A stretch of DNA of 64,000 bases from Streptomyces sp. NRRL S-37 (GCF_000721605.1 NZ_JOIZ01000002.1:1-64000), one strand, 5' to 3'. Shown: positions 9,347-16,816, counted from the first letter of the stretch. Notes: generated by a model not told the origin, from the letters alone. Program-made: numbers and translations.

Positions 9347-10141
9347 TCAAGGGGGACCCGGGCCGTCGCGAGCCGCTCGGCGGCGGCGCATCCGCACCCC
9401 GGGGAAGCCGATGCCGAGGCCCGCCAGGGCCGGCCCCACGCCCAGTGCGAACACGGGAATCCGCCGGTCGGAGAGGCCGAGGGGGGCCTCGGTGCCGGTC
9501 CCGTGAGCGGCCGCCGACTGCTCCGCGGGCAAACTCTCGGCGGCGGGGGCGTCCGTCTTGAGTACCGCATCGACCCCCTCGTCCGACTCCTCGGCGGGCT
9601 CCTCCTCTGTTGCCGTTGCAGTACGAGCGGGCTCCACCGGGCTCGTGGAGGACGGCGAGCCGGAGGGGTCTGCCGGTCGGCCGGTCGGCCGGGCCGCTCC
9701 CGGCCCTCCCCCGCCGGCGCCCCCCCCGAGGGAGGCGGAGTCGCTGGGCGCGGGCGCGTCGGGCGGCCCCGACGGCTCGGGGGCCGCCGGACGGGCGGGT
9801 CCGGCGGGTCCGGAGGAAGGCGACGCCGACGGGGCGGACGGGTGATCGGGCGGGGTGGGTGCGGCGTTCGTGGCCGCGGAACCGTTCGGAGCGGGGGCGT
9901 GAGCGGGCGGTGCGGGGGAGACCGTCGCCGTGGCCGGGCGCGAGGTGGCCGGTGGGCGCGGGACGGATGGGGTGGTGGGCGGCCCGGAGGGGTGCCTCAC
10001 GGCGGCGGCCTCCGGCCCGAAGGCGCCGGCGCTCCGCACGGCGCGGGGCGCGCCCTCGCCCTCGTGCGCATCGGCCTCGGGCGCATCGAGGCCCAAGGAT
10101 TCCTCGACTCGCAGCAGGATGCTTGATGCGCGCCACTGCAT
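9347..10141 (-). CDS. Pro/Ala-rich cell-surface protein, probably 5'-truncated
   Basis: A 264-residue product dominated by Pro, Ala, Ser and Gly (roughly residues 35-200), followed by one hydrophobic segment (VFALGVGPALAGLGIGF) and a basic tail (RMRRRR). That layout is a wall-spanning stalk with a C-terminal membrane anchor, topologically like Streptomyces surface proteins. No signal peptide is found at the N terminus, and the start lies about 115 bp from scar repeat copy B, so the 5' end was probably lost in a recombination event. Low-complexity coding makes the call uncertain. Confidence 0.45.
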   Translation of the reverse strand: MQWRASSILLRVEESLGLDAPEADAHEGEGAPRAVRSAGAFGPEAAAVRHPSGPPTTPSVPRPPATSRPATATVSPAPPAHAPAPNGSAATNAAPTPPDHPSAPSASPSSGPAGPARPAAPEPSGPPDAPAPSDSASLGGGAGGGGPGAARPTGRPADPSGSPSSTSPVEPARTATATEEEPAEESDEGVDAVLKTDAPAAESLPAEQSAAAHGTGTEAPLGLSDRRIPVFALGVGPALAGLGIGFPGVRMRRRRAARDGPGPP

Positions 10142-10255
10142 CCGAATGACGCCATGTGTGCAGTCGCGACGGCCTCACTCGGCTGCCGTTCGAGTCGGAG
10201 CCACTCCCGGTCTCTGGCAGCCAACCGGAGGCCCTGATCTCCCCCTCCCTGCGTC

Positions 10256-10305
10256 GTGCCCATAGCGTGCCCTTCAGAGCGGACAACCACGGTCGACAAC
10301 GGTGC
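10256..10305 (+). repeat. Degenerate integration-scar repeat, copy B
   Basis: Begins CGTGCCCATAGCGTGCCC and continues with GGACAACCACGGTCGACAAC, then GGTGCGACC. It shares the order of blocks with copies A, C and D. The reverse strand reads GHAMGT, a string I associate with sequence following Streptomyces tyrosine-integrase genes, though no integrase is present. Confidence 0.6.
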
Positions 10306-10377
10306 GACCAGTCCTTCACGCCTGCCGCCTGACAACGAATCCGCCCAGGTCGGCTGCCCTATGGCCGCACAAGCGCC

Positions 10378-10400
10378 GTCGCTTCCCAAGCTGAGGGCTC
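10378..10400 (+). pseudogene. tRNA-Gly(CCC) remnant
   Basis: The 14-nt block GCTTCCCAAGCTGA is identical to the anticodon arm of the intact tRNA at 1506. It lies about 120 bp after repeat copy B, the same spacing as the remnant after copy C. Flanking similarity is weak. It is best read as a decayed attachment site. Confidence 0.45.
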
Positions 10401-10599
10401 AGGCACCGTCAGCACGTGCCGGCCGTCGTGGCTTGCTCTGGTCGACAGCGCTGGCAGCGTGGTGCAGGACGGTGGGGGTGCAGCGAGGCATACGCGCGCC
10501 TGATCCGTCGGCGCACCCGTCGTCCGTCTGCAGAGGAACGTCGACCTGGGTGACCGGCTCGGTGCGGTGCCGCGCACATTGACCGGCACTCGTCGGTGA

Positions 10600-10896
10600 T
10601 CAGAGAGTCGTACCCGGCGAGCCCACGATCGCCCGCAGTGCCGCGAGGTGGCCGTGATACGCGTCCGCGCCCTGCCGGGTCAGCCGAAGCCACACACGCT
10701 GCCGGGTGTCACGGACGGCCTTGCGCTGCTCGACGTAGCCGGCGTCCATCAGCACGCCGACGTGCTTGCTCAGTACGGAGGCGGAGACGCCAAGTTGCTG
10801 CTGCACCAGACCGAACTCGGCCTCGCCTGCGGCGTCCAGCAGGGCGCAGACGCGCAACCGGTTGGGGGCATGGACAACCACGTCGAAGCCCTCCAT
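10600..10896 (-). CDS. Winged-helix transcriptional regulator (HTH_34-like)
   Basis: A 98-residue stand-alone winged helix: LRVCALLDAAGEAEFGLVQQ, recognition helix SASVLSKHVGVLMDAG, and the wing YVEQRKAVRDTRQRVWLRLT. This is the compact MarR/ArsR-like HTH_34 type that often controls a neighbouring membrane protein. Its start is 1 bp into the stop of the upstream membrane-protein gene (TGATG), so the two are translationally coupled. The twin TTTCC-N5-GGAAA palindromes before the operon are the likely binding sites. Confidence 0.85.
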   Translation of the reverse strand: MEGFDVVVHAPNRLRVCALLDAAGEAEFGLVQQQLGVSASVLSKHVGVLMDAGYVEQRKAVRDTRQRVWLRLTRQGADAYHGHLAALRAIVGSPGTTL

Positions 10897-11408
10897 CAGC
10901 TCGCACCCTCCGGCGCTCCCGCGGCATTCCGGTGCAGGCGCACGAATGCGAGGTGACAGCCGACGGAGACGGCGACGCCGGTCAGCGAGGCCGCGATCAG
11001 CCAGATCGGGCGGCCGGTGACGCGAAAGGCCAACGGCGCCCCCGCCATCAGCACGGGCAAGCCGGCCGCGATCGGAACGATCGCCCGCCTCGGCAGCACG
11101 TCCAGCCGCAGCGCCACTCCCGTACGGTCACGCCAGGCCTGTGTCGCGACAGCTTGAAGCCCTCCGTGCACAGCGATGATCACCACCAGGACGCCCGTCC
11201 AGGCCAAGCGCGGAAGCAACCATTCCCTGTCGGCCACGGCGCCTCCGGCACAGATCGGAATCGCGGCGATGTAGAGCGTCAGCGAGACGAGGAACCAGGT
11301 CGGCCATGGAGTGGCCGACAACGCCTCGGTCGAGACCCGGATTCGATCAGCGTCGGCCAAGGCGGCACGAGCTTGCTCCGGCGTAGGTCGCGGCTCTTTT
11401 GTTTCCAT
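10896..11408 (-). CDS. Small integral membrane protein paired with regulator
   Basis: A 170-residue protein from the ATG at 11408, starting METKEPRPTPEQARAAL. A cytoplasmic helix of about 35 residues precedes four predicted membrane segments in two pairs (WFLVSLTLYIAAIPICAG, AWTGVLVVIIAVHGG, IVPIAAGLPVLMAGA, IWLIAASLTGVAVSVG). This layout is common in membrane proteins encoded with HTH_34 regulators. Function unknown. A longer frame to 11465 would place the start upstream of the operators, so I reject it. The start codon overlaps the first operator. Confidence 0.8.
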   Translation of the reverse strand: METKEPRPTPEQARAALADADRIRVSTEALSATPWPTWFLVSLTLYIAAIPICAGGAVADREWLLPRLAWTGVLVVIIAVHGGLQAVATQAWRDRTGVALRLDVLPRRAIVPIAAGLPVLMAGAPLAFRVTGRPIWLIAASLTGVAVSVGCHLAFVRLHRNAAGAPEGAS

Positions 11409-11444
11409 ACCGGAAAGCGTAGCGTCGAGTTTCCGAGGCGGAAA
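11402..11444. promoter_or_regulatory. Twin TTTCC-N5-GGAAA operators
   Basis: TTTCCATACCGGAAA (11402-11416) and TTTCCGAGGCGGAAA (11430-11444) are two perfect 5-bp-arm palindromes with identical arms. Their centres are 28 bp apart, close to an integral number of helical turns. The first overlaps the start codon of the membrane-protein gene. They are the obvious sites for the winged-helix regulator encoded by the second gene of the operon. Confidence 0.65.
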
Positions 11445-11574
11445 GAGAGGGTGGCCGATACACAAGTAACCCTTGCCACGGCCGTCGGACCAATGAGGGC
11501 GATCCCGGGGCGCACGGTAGGCCAGACCGCCCCTACGAGGGACGCTGTATTACTTGCTGTCGTACATTGGAGCC

Positions 11575-11841
11575 ATGGCTACCCAGCGTGCGGGAAACAC
11601 AGAGAACGTCTCCGTCTCCCTACCTGCCGACCTGCTCGCCGTGTTGCGGGAGCGGACCGGGAAGCGCGGACTGTCCTCCTACATCACGGAGGCTGTCCGG
11701 CATCAGCTCGAAATGGACGGCCTGGCGGAGATCGTCGCCGCTCAGGAATCCGAGCTCGGCCCTCTGACCGAGGCGGAGATCGAAGCCGCGTCCCGGGAGC
11801 TCTTCGGCGACGCCGGACACGAAGGAGGGCGCGCTGCATGA
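11575..11841 (+). CDS. Ribbon-helix-helix antitoxin of a PIN toxin
   Basis: An 88-residue antitoxin. Residues about 11-45 (VSVSLPADLLAVLRERTG then LSSYITEAVRHQLE) form a ribbon-helix-helix DNA-binding domain; the acidic C terminus (EIVAAQESELGPLTEAEIEA) would wrap the toxin. I use the ATG at 11575; the longer frame adds MLSYIGA upstream. The stop overlaps the toxin start (ATGA). VapBC-type antitoxins repress their own operon together with the toxin. Confidence 0.88.
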   Translation: MATQRAGNTENVSVSLPADLLAVLRERTGKRGLSSYITEAVRHQLEMDGLAEIVAAQESELGPLTEAEIEAASRELFGDAGHEGGRAA

Positions 11842-12245
11842 AGGAGGACGCCGCCCGCTCGGTCGTCCTCGATTCGCAGGCGCTGTCGCTGCTCCTGCGT
11901 AGCGACCGTGCGATGACGGCGCGGATCGAGGCGACCCGCAGAGCGGGTCTGCCCGTCCGCGTCTCGGCGCTGACCGTCGTCGAGGCGGCACACGGCAAGA
12001 CCGACATGCCTCGCCTGCACTGGTACCTCTCCCGCCTCCGGCTCGAAGCCGTGACACCGGAGGACTCGCTCGAGGCGGTGAAGCTGCTGAGGGAGGCCGG
12101 GGGACCGCACGGGCACAAGTACGCGATCGACGCCTTGGTGGCCGCGATGGCCCTGCGTTCCCCGGCCCCGGCCCTCGTCCTCACTTCGGACAGGGACGAC
12201 TGGACCAGGCTCTGCGGGGACCGCGTCATCATCCGAGACGTCTGA
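11838..12245 (+). CDS. PIN-domain ribonuclease toxin (VapC-like)
   Basis: A 135-residue PIN-fold nuclease. The four acidic active-site residues are visible as Asp12 (VVLDSQAL), Glu49 (VVEAAHGK), Asp98 (AIDALVAAMA) and Asp118 (LTSDRDDW). VapC-type toxins cut tRNA or rRNA when freed from the antitoxin. It overlaps the antitoxin gene by 4 bp. The pair lies between scar repeats B and C next to a Shedu gene, so it may stabilise the island or take part in phage defence. Confidence 0.88.
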   Translation: MKEDAARSVVLDSQALSLLLRSDRAMTARIEATRRAGLPVRVSALTVVEAAHGKTDMPRLHWYLSRLRLEAVTPEDSLEAVKLLREAGGPHGHKYAIDALVAAMALRSPAPALVLTSDRDDWTRLCGDRVIIRDV

Positions 12246-12250
12246 CGCCC

Positions 12251-12400
12251 CGGACAGACCACGCACAGCTGCAGCCCGGCTTCGACGACGAGATGCGATT
12301 CGTCCATCGCATCCCCGCGGACGCGGTGGTCACGACATGGGAGTTTTCCGAATACAACCTCGAGAGCGAAGTGACACCCACCCTGGTCGACCTGACCTGA
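12251..12400 (+). pseudogene. C-terminal fragment of unrecognised gene
   Basis: Directly after the PIN toxin an open frame reads DDEMRFVHRIPADAVVTTWE then FSEYNLESEVTPTLVDLT and a stop at 12398-12400. Composition is protein-like, but no start codon or 5' portion is present, so it looks like the tail of a deleted gene. I do not recognise the family. Confidence 0.35.
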
Positions 12401-12405
12401 CCAAC

Positions 12406-12463
12406 CGCCCTCGTGCCCTCGTGCCCTCGCCCCTCGCCCCTCGCCCCTCGCCCCTCGCCCAGG
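12406..12463. repeat. Short tandem repeat of CTCGCCC-type units
   Basis: Two GCCCTCGT units are followed by about five GCCCCTC/CTCGCCC units in a row. It is a simple repeat in non-coding DNA; it may vary in copy number between strains. The rest of the 312-bp gap between the PIN toxin and the next gene (12246-12557) contains only the fragment above. Confidence 0.7.
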
Positions 12464-12557
12464 AGAGTTGAGGGCTTCGCCATGCTGCCAGTACGGGCAA
12501 GGGTGGGGTACACATCGTTACGTGACCCGCTGCGCACTCACTCGATAGGGAAGGCGG

Positions 12558-12878
12558 TCAGGTCCGTCCCTGCCGCAGGTGGCGGGAAGCGGCGAGACAG
12601 GAGGACAGCCACGTCGCCTCCTCGCGGTCGATGATCAGGTCGGCGACGGTGATCATTCCGTCCATCGGACCGTCGAGCCGTATGGAGTGGTCGCCGACGA
12701 GGTACATCTCCCAGTCCGTGTCGCTGTGCCAGAGCCGGGCGTTCCTCTCGCCCCGACGCTGGGCGAACACGAGTTCTTCTCCGTGCTCGTTCATGAAGTA
12801 TCCGACGTAGTCCTTGTCGGTGATCTCACCGCCGCACAAGCGGGCCAGGAGCGGTTCGATCTGCGGTGGTTCAGTCAT
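12558..12878 (-). CDS. Unknown 106-residue protein coupled to Shedu gene
   Basis: Starts MTEPPQIEPLLARLCGGEIT and contains DKDYVGYFMNEHGEELVFAQ. It is a mixed alpha/beta protein with several aromatic and acidic residues (SDTDWEMYLVGD) and no membrane segment or signal. I do not recognise the family. Its ATG overlaps the Shedu stop by 4 bp (ATGA), so the two proteins are made together and may interact. Shedu is usually described as a single-gene system, so this could be an immunity, regulatory or sensor partner, or an unrelated passenger. Confidence 0.75.
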   Translation of the reverse strand: MTEPPQIEPLLARLCGGEITDKDYVGYFMNEHGEELVFAQRRGERNARLWHSDTDWEMYLVGDHSIRLDGPMDGMITVADLIIDREEATWLSSCLAASRHLRQGRT

Positions 12879-14092
12879 GCGGCGGACTCCTCGGCCGAGG
12901 TCGGGGCCGGATCCTGCCGTGCCGATGACAGAGCCAGCATGCGGGAGGCTGAATCCAGCAAGGCCTCGTATGTGATCACTTCTATGCGCGCCTGGTGTGT
13001 GTTGTAGGTCCGCAGCGTCTCCGCGATCTCCTGGGAGGTGACGCCCCCAGTCACGTACCGCGGGTGCCCGATCACGACCGTCGCCGACGCCCGGCGAGTG
13101 TCGACTCCGTGCTCGGCCAGGATGCTCGGGCGGTTCTCGTCCATGGCCCGGAGGTAGTTCTGGGCCTGGGAGACCGCGCGGTGCGCCGGGGCACCCAACA
13201 TGAGGTGGCCGGAGCGCCGTATGACCAGGTCCTTGATGTTGGCGCGCTTGAGCTCCACCACGTGCAGGGAGCCGTCGCCGCGCAGGAGCGGGATGTCGAG
13301 GATGGTGTCCGGGGTGTACTGCCGACGTGCCAGCTCGGCCACGTAGGCCCCGCCGAAGATCCATTCCTGGTTCTTCAGACACCCATGGAGGGCACTCTCG
13401 GAGCTGTCCGGATCCTCCACCGCGGTACGCAGGGCCGCCAGGCCGGCCTGCCTGGCCCGCAGTTCGAGCAGCTGGGCCAGCATGCCGGCGTCGGCATCTG
13501 CCAGGACGTCGCTCATCATCCGGGCGGCCTCGGCGGAAGCGGGCCGGGGCAGGTTACGGAGAACCATCTCCATGTGTCCGTACTCCTGGAGTTGCCTCGC
13601 CTCCTTGCCGGAGAGCCGGATCCCGCCCTCCCCGTCCCCGAGGCCCAGGTAGCCGACGGACTGGGCTATGCCACGAAAGAGGTCACGGGCGTCGGCAGCG
13701 CTTGCGCCGGGCTGGTCGCGGCACAGGACGTCAAGGGCGGCGACCGCCCTGTCCGCACCCAGTGCGGCCATCCGGCGCATGTGTTTCTCGCTGCGTTGGC
13801 GGGCTTCGTCGTCGTAGTAGTTCTCAAGGATGTCGAGGAACAGTTCGCCTCCGGCATAGGCGGCGAAGCGCTGAAAGCGCTGGGCGAAAGCGAAGTCGCC
13901 CAGGAGGAGGGCTTCTCGAGCCACGTCCTCCAAGGCGTTCACCAGCGGCCTGCCCTTGCCGTACGCCCCACCGGGACCGCCCATGATGTGCAGAACCGCG
14001 TCGACGCGCCCTCGGACGCGCGCGTCCTCGGTCAGCTCCCGTGCCGTCTGGACCAGTCGCCAGAGCGTGAAGCTGGATCGAAATGTCGTCAC
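12875..14092 (-). CDS. Shedu-type antiphage nuclease (SduA, DUF4263)
   Basis: A 405-residue protein whose C-terminal ~170 residues match the Shedu/DUF4263 nuclease domain: NQEWIFGGAYVAE (241-253), Asp266 in ILDIPLL, the ELK triad at 280-282 in HVVELKRAN, and a QAQNYL segment around 309-313. Together these make a PD-(D/E)xK active site. The N-terminal ~230 residues are helical and probably sense infection or drive oligomerisation. The start is the GTG at 14092; the open frame continues upstream only through repeat and tRNA-remnant DNA. Shedu proteins restrict phage by nucleic-acid cleavage. It lies inside the scarred tRNA-Gly locus beside a toxin-antitoxin pair. Confidence 0.88.
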   Translation of the reverse strand: MTTFRSSFTLWRLVQTARELTEDARVRGRVDAVLHIMGGPGGAYGKGRPLVNALEDVAREALLLGDFAFAQRFQRFAAYAGGELFLDILENYYDDEARQRSEKHMRRMAALGADRAVAALDVLCRDQPGASAADARDLFRGIAQSVGYLGLGDGEGGIRLSGKEARQLQEYGHMEMVLRNLPRPASAEAARMMSDVLADADAGMLAQLLELRARQAGLAALRTAVEDPDSSESALHGCLKNQEWIFGGAYVAELARRQYTPDTILDIPLLRGDGSLHVVELKRANIKDLVIRRSGHLMLGAPAHRAVSQAQNYLRAMDENRPSILAEHGVDTRRASATVVIGHPRYVTGGVTSQEIAETLRTYNTHQARIEVITYEALLDSASRMLALSSARQDPAPTSAEESAA

Positions 14093-14239
14093 GCGGGCAC
14101 AATAGAGTCGGCCACTGACAATCACGCGCCAGCAGTCTCCGTGCACGCGCGAAGGTGTTCCCCGTCTGGGCATCCGACCGAATCCGGCTCGACACCGTGC
14201 CCGCCCGAGAACGCACCGTGCCCACCAGTGTTCGCGCCC

Positions 14240-14299
14240 CGTGCCCATAGCGTGCCCGTAAGAGCAGACAGCCTCGGTCGACTGCAGCGTGATCCGACC
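14240..14299 (+). repeat. Degenerate integration-scar repeat, copy C
   Basis: Begins CGTGCCCATAGCGTGCCCGT and continues AAGAGCAGACAGCCTCGGTC, then GACTGCAGCGTGATCCGACC. It is the best preserved of the four copies and lies upstream of the Shedu gene start. Confidence 0.65.
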
Positions 14300-14359
14300 C
14301 GCACGACCGGCCGAGCACATGCCATCTGCGCAGGCCGTATATGGGGACCAGTCGAGTGC

Positions 14360-14440
14360 CGTCGTCTCCCGAGCTGAAAGCATCAGTTCGATTCTCTTCA
14401 CCCGTTCTTCTCGAAGTCCCAGATCACCGGCCTGGGGTTT
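14360..14440 (+). pseudogene. Decayed tRNA-Gly 3' half with terminator-like tail
   Basis: TCCCGAGCTGAAAGC, CAGTTCGATTCT and TTCACCCGTTC match in order the anticodon arm, T arm and acceptor end of the intact tRNA-Gly, with substitutions. The downstream CCCAGATCACCGGCCTGGGG plus TTTG mirrors the tRNA's own terminator. The block therefore looks like an attachment-site duplication (tRNA 3' end plus flank) left by an element that integrated into tRNA-Gly. Confidence 0.65.
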
Positions 14441-14686
14441 GTTTGTTCGGGTGTCAGGCCGCTCACGTGGCAGTACGGCGATCGAACGCCGGCGCCCGAA
14501 GGCCGAGTGGCCGGGCCGGGAACAGCCGGTGCGTCCGGCGCGGTTGCACCGATCGAGGGGCCGGCGCCGGACGGCGGGAGCACCGAGGCCGCGAGGTCGT
14601 CCGCCCCACCAGGATCCGGGCTGCAGGATCGCGGCACACCCGCCGCGCACTCGGGCCCGGACTCGTATCCGCAGGAGGACTGTTTC

Positions 14687-15520
14687 ATGACCGACCGGCC
14701 CTTGACGCTCATGGCAGTACACGCCCACCCCGACGACGAGGCCACCGGAACCGGAGGTGTCCTCGCGCGGTACGCGGCGGAAGGCATCCGCACGGTTCTC
14801 GTGACGTGTACCGACGGCGGTTGCGGTGACGGGCCGGGGGGTGTCAAGCCGGGCGAGCCCGGGCACGACCCGGCGGCGGTCGTCTCGATGCGTCGTCAAG
14901 AGCTCGAAGCGAGCTGTGACGTCCTGAAGGTCAGCGATCTGGAGATGTTGGACTATGCCGACTCCGGGATGATGGGCTGGCCGAGCAACGACGCCCCCGG
15001 ATCCTTCTGGCGGACCCCCGTGGAGGAAGGCGCGGCCCGACTCGCGGAACTCATGCGGCACTACCGGCCTGATGTGGTCGTCACCTACGACGAGAACGGC
15101 TTCTACGGGCACCCCGACCACATCCAGGCCCACCGCATCACGATGGCGGCGCTGGAGATGACCGCGCTGACACCGAAGGTGTACTGGACCACGGTGCCCC
15201 GCTCGGGGATGCAGCGGTTCGGCGAGATCATGCGCGAGTTTCATCCGGACATGCCGGAGCCGGACCCTGCCGAGGCCGCCGCGATGGCCGAGATCGGCCT
15301 CCCCGACGATGAGATCACCACGTGGGTGGACACCACCGCGTTCAGCGGTCAGAAGTTCGACGCGTTGGCCGCGCATGCCAGTCAGGGCGAGAACATCTTC
15401 TTCCTCAAGATGGGGAAGGAGAGGTTCGGCGAGTTGATGGGCGTGGAGACCTTCGTACGGGTCCAGGACGCCACCGGCGCGGCCCTGCCCGAGGACGATC
15501 TCTTCGCCGGACTGCGCTGA
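14687..15520 (+). CDS. PIG-L family deacetylase (LmbE/MshB-like)
   Basis: A 277-residue zinc-dependent deacetylase. The metal site motif AHPDDE lies at residues 12-17 and the second motif GHPDHIQAHR near residue 145. Members remove acetyl groups from GlcNAc-containing molecules; in actinobacteria they include mycothiol biosynthesis (MshB) and mycothiol-conjugate amidase (Mca). The sequence is closest in style to the MshB/LmbE group, but the substrate cannot be assigned. A strong ribosome-binding site GCAGGAGGAC precedes the ATG. It sits between scar copies C and D and may be accessory. Confidence 0.9.
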   Translation: MTDRPLTLMAVHAHPDDEATGTGGVLARYAAEGIRTVLVTCTDGGCGDGPGGVKPGEPGHDPAAVVSMRRQELEASCDVLKVSDLEMLDYADSGMMGWPSNDAPGSFWRTPVEEGAARLAELMRHYRPDVVVTYDENGFYGHPDHIQAHRITMAALEMTALTPKVYWTTVPRSGMQRFGEIMREFHPDMPEPDPAEAAAMAEIGLPDDEITTWVDTTAFSGQKFDALAAHASQGENIFFLKMGKERFGELMGVETFVRVQDATGAALPEDDLFAGLR

Positions 15521-15898
15521 TCCGCCCGTAGGGCCGGCCGGGAAGGCGCATCGACCGCACGGCGCGATCGAGCGGGTCGCTCACAGCGCTTCGACGGTGC
15601 TCTTCAGAAGGACTTTCCGCGCCTTCGGGTCGGCGGCGTGCCCGTGGCGTGCCCGTACGACGGGTGGACCACGGTCGGCAGCGGTGCGGTCCTGGCCGGT
15701 CTCGGTCCGCTCATCCGCGACGCACGCGTGGCGGACCTGGGCGCCGAGGCCGGCGCACCGTGCGGAAGAAGACCGACGCCGACCTCTTCGAAGCCATCGA
15801 AGTGGCGTCATGGACAGCCGCGCAAGCAGGGAGGTCACGGGTACCGAGCAGTCGTCACCCGCACGGAGCGGCTGTCCCTCACCGCACCCTCCGCCCGC
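15521..15898. other. Scar region with repeat copy D
   Basis: 378 bp without a supported gene. It contains repeat copy D and nothing else recognisable; a weak open frame reading VRKKTDADLFEAIEVASW near 15765 may be debris of a lost gene. Confidence 0.5.
15637..15690 (+). repeat. Degenerate integration-scar repeat, copy D
   Basis: Reads CGTGCCCGTGGCGTGCCCGT, then GGACCACGGTCGGCAGCGGT and GCGGTCC. It has the block order of copies A-C and marks the right edge of the mosaic. No tRNA remnant was found after it. Confidence 0.6.
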
Positions 15899-16816
15899 TC
15901 ACACCCGCCTCTGGGCGGCCATGACCGCCGGCCGGTCGGTTGCCGTCGGCGGATCCGGCGCGGACCGGCCGAGTTCCTGTTCCAATGCGTCCAGAGCCCG
16001 TCGGGCCTCGTCGATGCGTCGGCGCAGTGACAGGTGGTCGTCTGCCGGCGGGTCGGTGTGTGACGGCTCGGCCGGAGGCCTGTCCCGGTCCATGTCCCGG
16101 GCTTCGTCCAGGGAGGTGATGACCACGCCGATGAGGACGTTGACGAGGACGAAGGAGGCGAGCAGGACGTAGGAGCCGTAGTAGAGGAGGCTCCAGCGTG
16201 AGATGTCGAGGCCGGCGTGGACGGCGTCACCGATGCCGTCCAGGGTCATCAGCAGGAAGAGGGTGAGCACGGCACGGCCGAGGGAACCGTAGTGCTCGGG
16301 GTCATGACGGCCGAAGAAGACCCAGCCCACCATCGCGTACACGTACAGCAGCAACGCACCGACGAGCAGGAAACTCAGGGTGCCCGGCAGACTGCGGGCG
16401 ACGGCGACGAGGACGACGCGCAGCTGTGGCAGAAAGCGAGCGGTGCGCAGCACGCGGGCCAGGCGCAGGAGTCGCAGGACGGTGCTGTTCTCGCGCAGGA
16501 AGGGCAGGAAGGCGCACAGGACGACGGCCAGGTCGAACAGGTTCCAGGGGTCCTCGAGGAAAGTGCGGGGCCGGTCGGCGTGGGCCGCCATGCGCAGCAG
16601 GATCTCGACGGTGAAGGCGGCGAGGCAGACGTGCTCGGCCGTACGTAACCAGTGGTGCCAGTCGGCGGCCACTCCGGAGTACGTCTCGATGCCGAGCAGC
16701 ACGGCGTTCACGAGGATCACGGTGAAGACGGTGACGGCGAACCAGCGGGCCTCCGTGACGGTTCGGCATCGTAGGGCCAGAACCGTACGGACCGTGCGAA
16801 CTCGATGCTCGGACAT
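15899..16816 (-). CDS. Voltage-gated-type ion channel, single six-TM subunit
   Basis: A 305-residue channel subunit. Segments S1-S3 span about residues 25-105, and S4 (113-133) has regularly spaced Arg residues (LRLLRLARVLRTARFL). S5, the pore loop and S6 follow (145-236). The pore reads TLFLLMTLDGIGDAV; the position of the NaChBac-type TLESW filter is TLDGIGD here (191-197), with Asp for Glu and no Trp. A cytoplasmic tail with a heptad-like helix (LRRRIDEARRALDALEQELG) could form the usual C-terminal four-helix bundle. The start is the ATG at 16816, preceded by GAGGAGACAAGG. Ion selectivity cannot be assigned. Confidence 0.85.
   Translation of the reverse strand: MSEHRVRTVRTVLALRCRTVTEARWFAVTVFTVILVNAVLLGIETYSGVAADWHHWLRTAEHVCLAAFTVEILLRMAAHADRPRTFLEDPWNLFDLAVVLCAFLPFLRENSTVLRLLRLARVLRTARFLPQLRVVLVAVARSLPGTLSFLLVGALLLYVYAMVGWVFFGRHDPEHYGSLGRAVLTLFLLMTLDGIGDAVHAGLDISRWSLLYYGSYVLLASFVLVNVLIGVVITSLDEARDMDRDRPPAEPSHTDPPADDHLSLRRRIDEARRALDALEQELGRSAPDPPTATDRPAVMAAQRRV

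Larger units (their letters stand above)
10142..10599. other. Scar region with repeat copy B and tRNA remnant
   Basis: 458 bp without a supported gene. It contains scar repeat copy B (10256-10305) and, about 120 bp later, a fragment identical to part of the tRNA-Gly anticodon arm. Nothing else is recognisable. Confidence 0.6.
14093..14686. other. Scar region with repeat copy C and tRNA remnant
   Basis: 594 bp with no supported gene. It contains repeat copy C (14240-14299) and a ~70-bp decayed tRNA-Gly copy (14360-14440). The right end carries the promoter and ribosome-binding site (GCAGGAGGAC) of the deacetylase gene. Confidence 0.6.

Noticed and set aside
14093..15376. Upstream extension of the Shedu reading frame to a start at 15376
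   Set aside because: The extension is antisense to the PIG-L deacetylase and runs through repeat copy C and the tRNA remnant. The family domain structure starts after the GTG at 14092.
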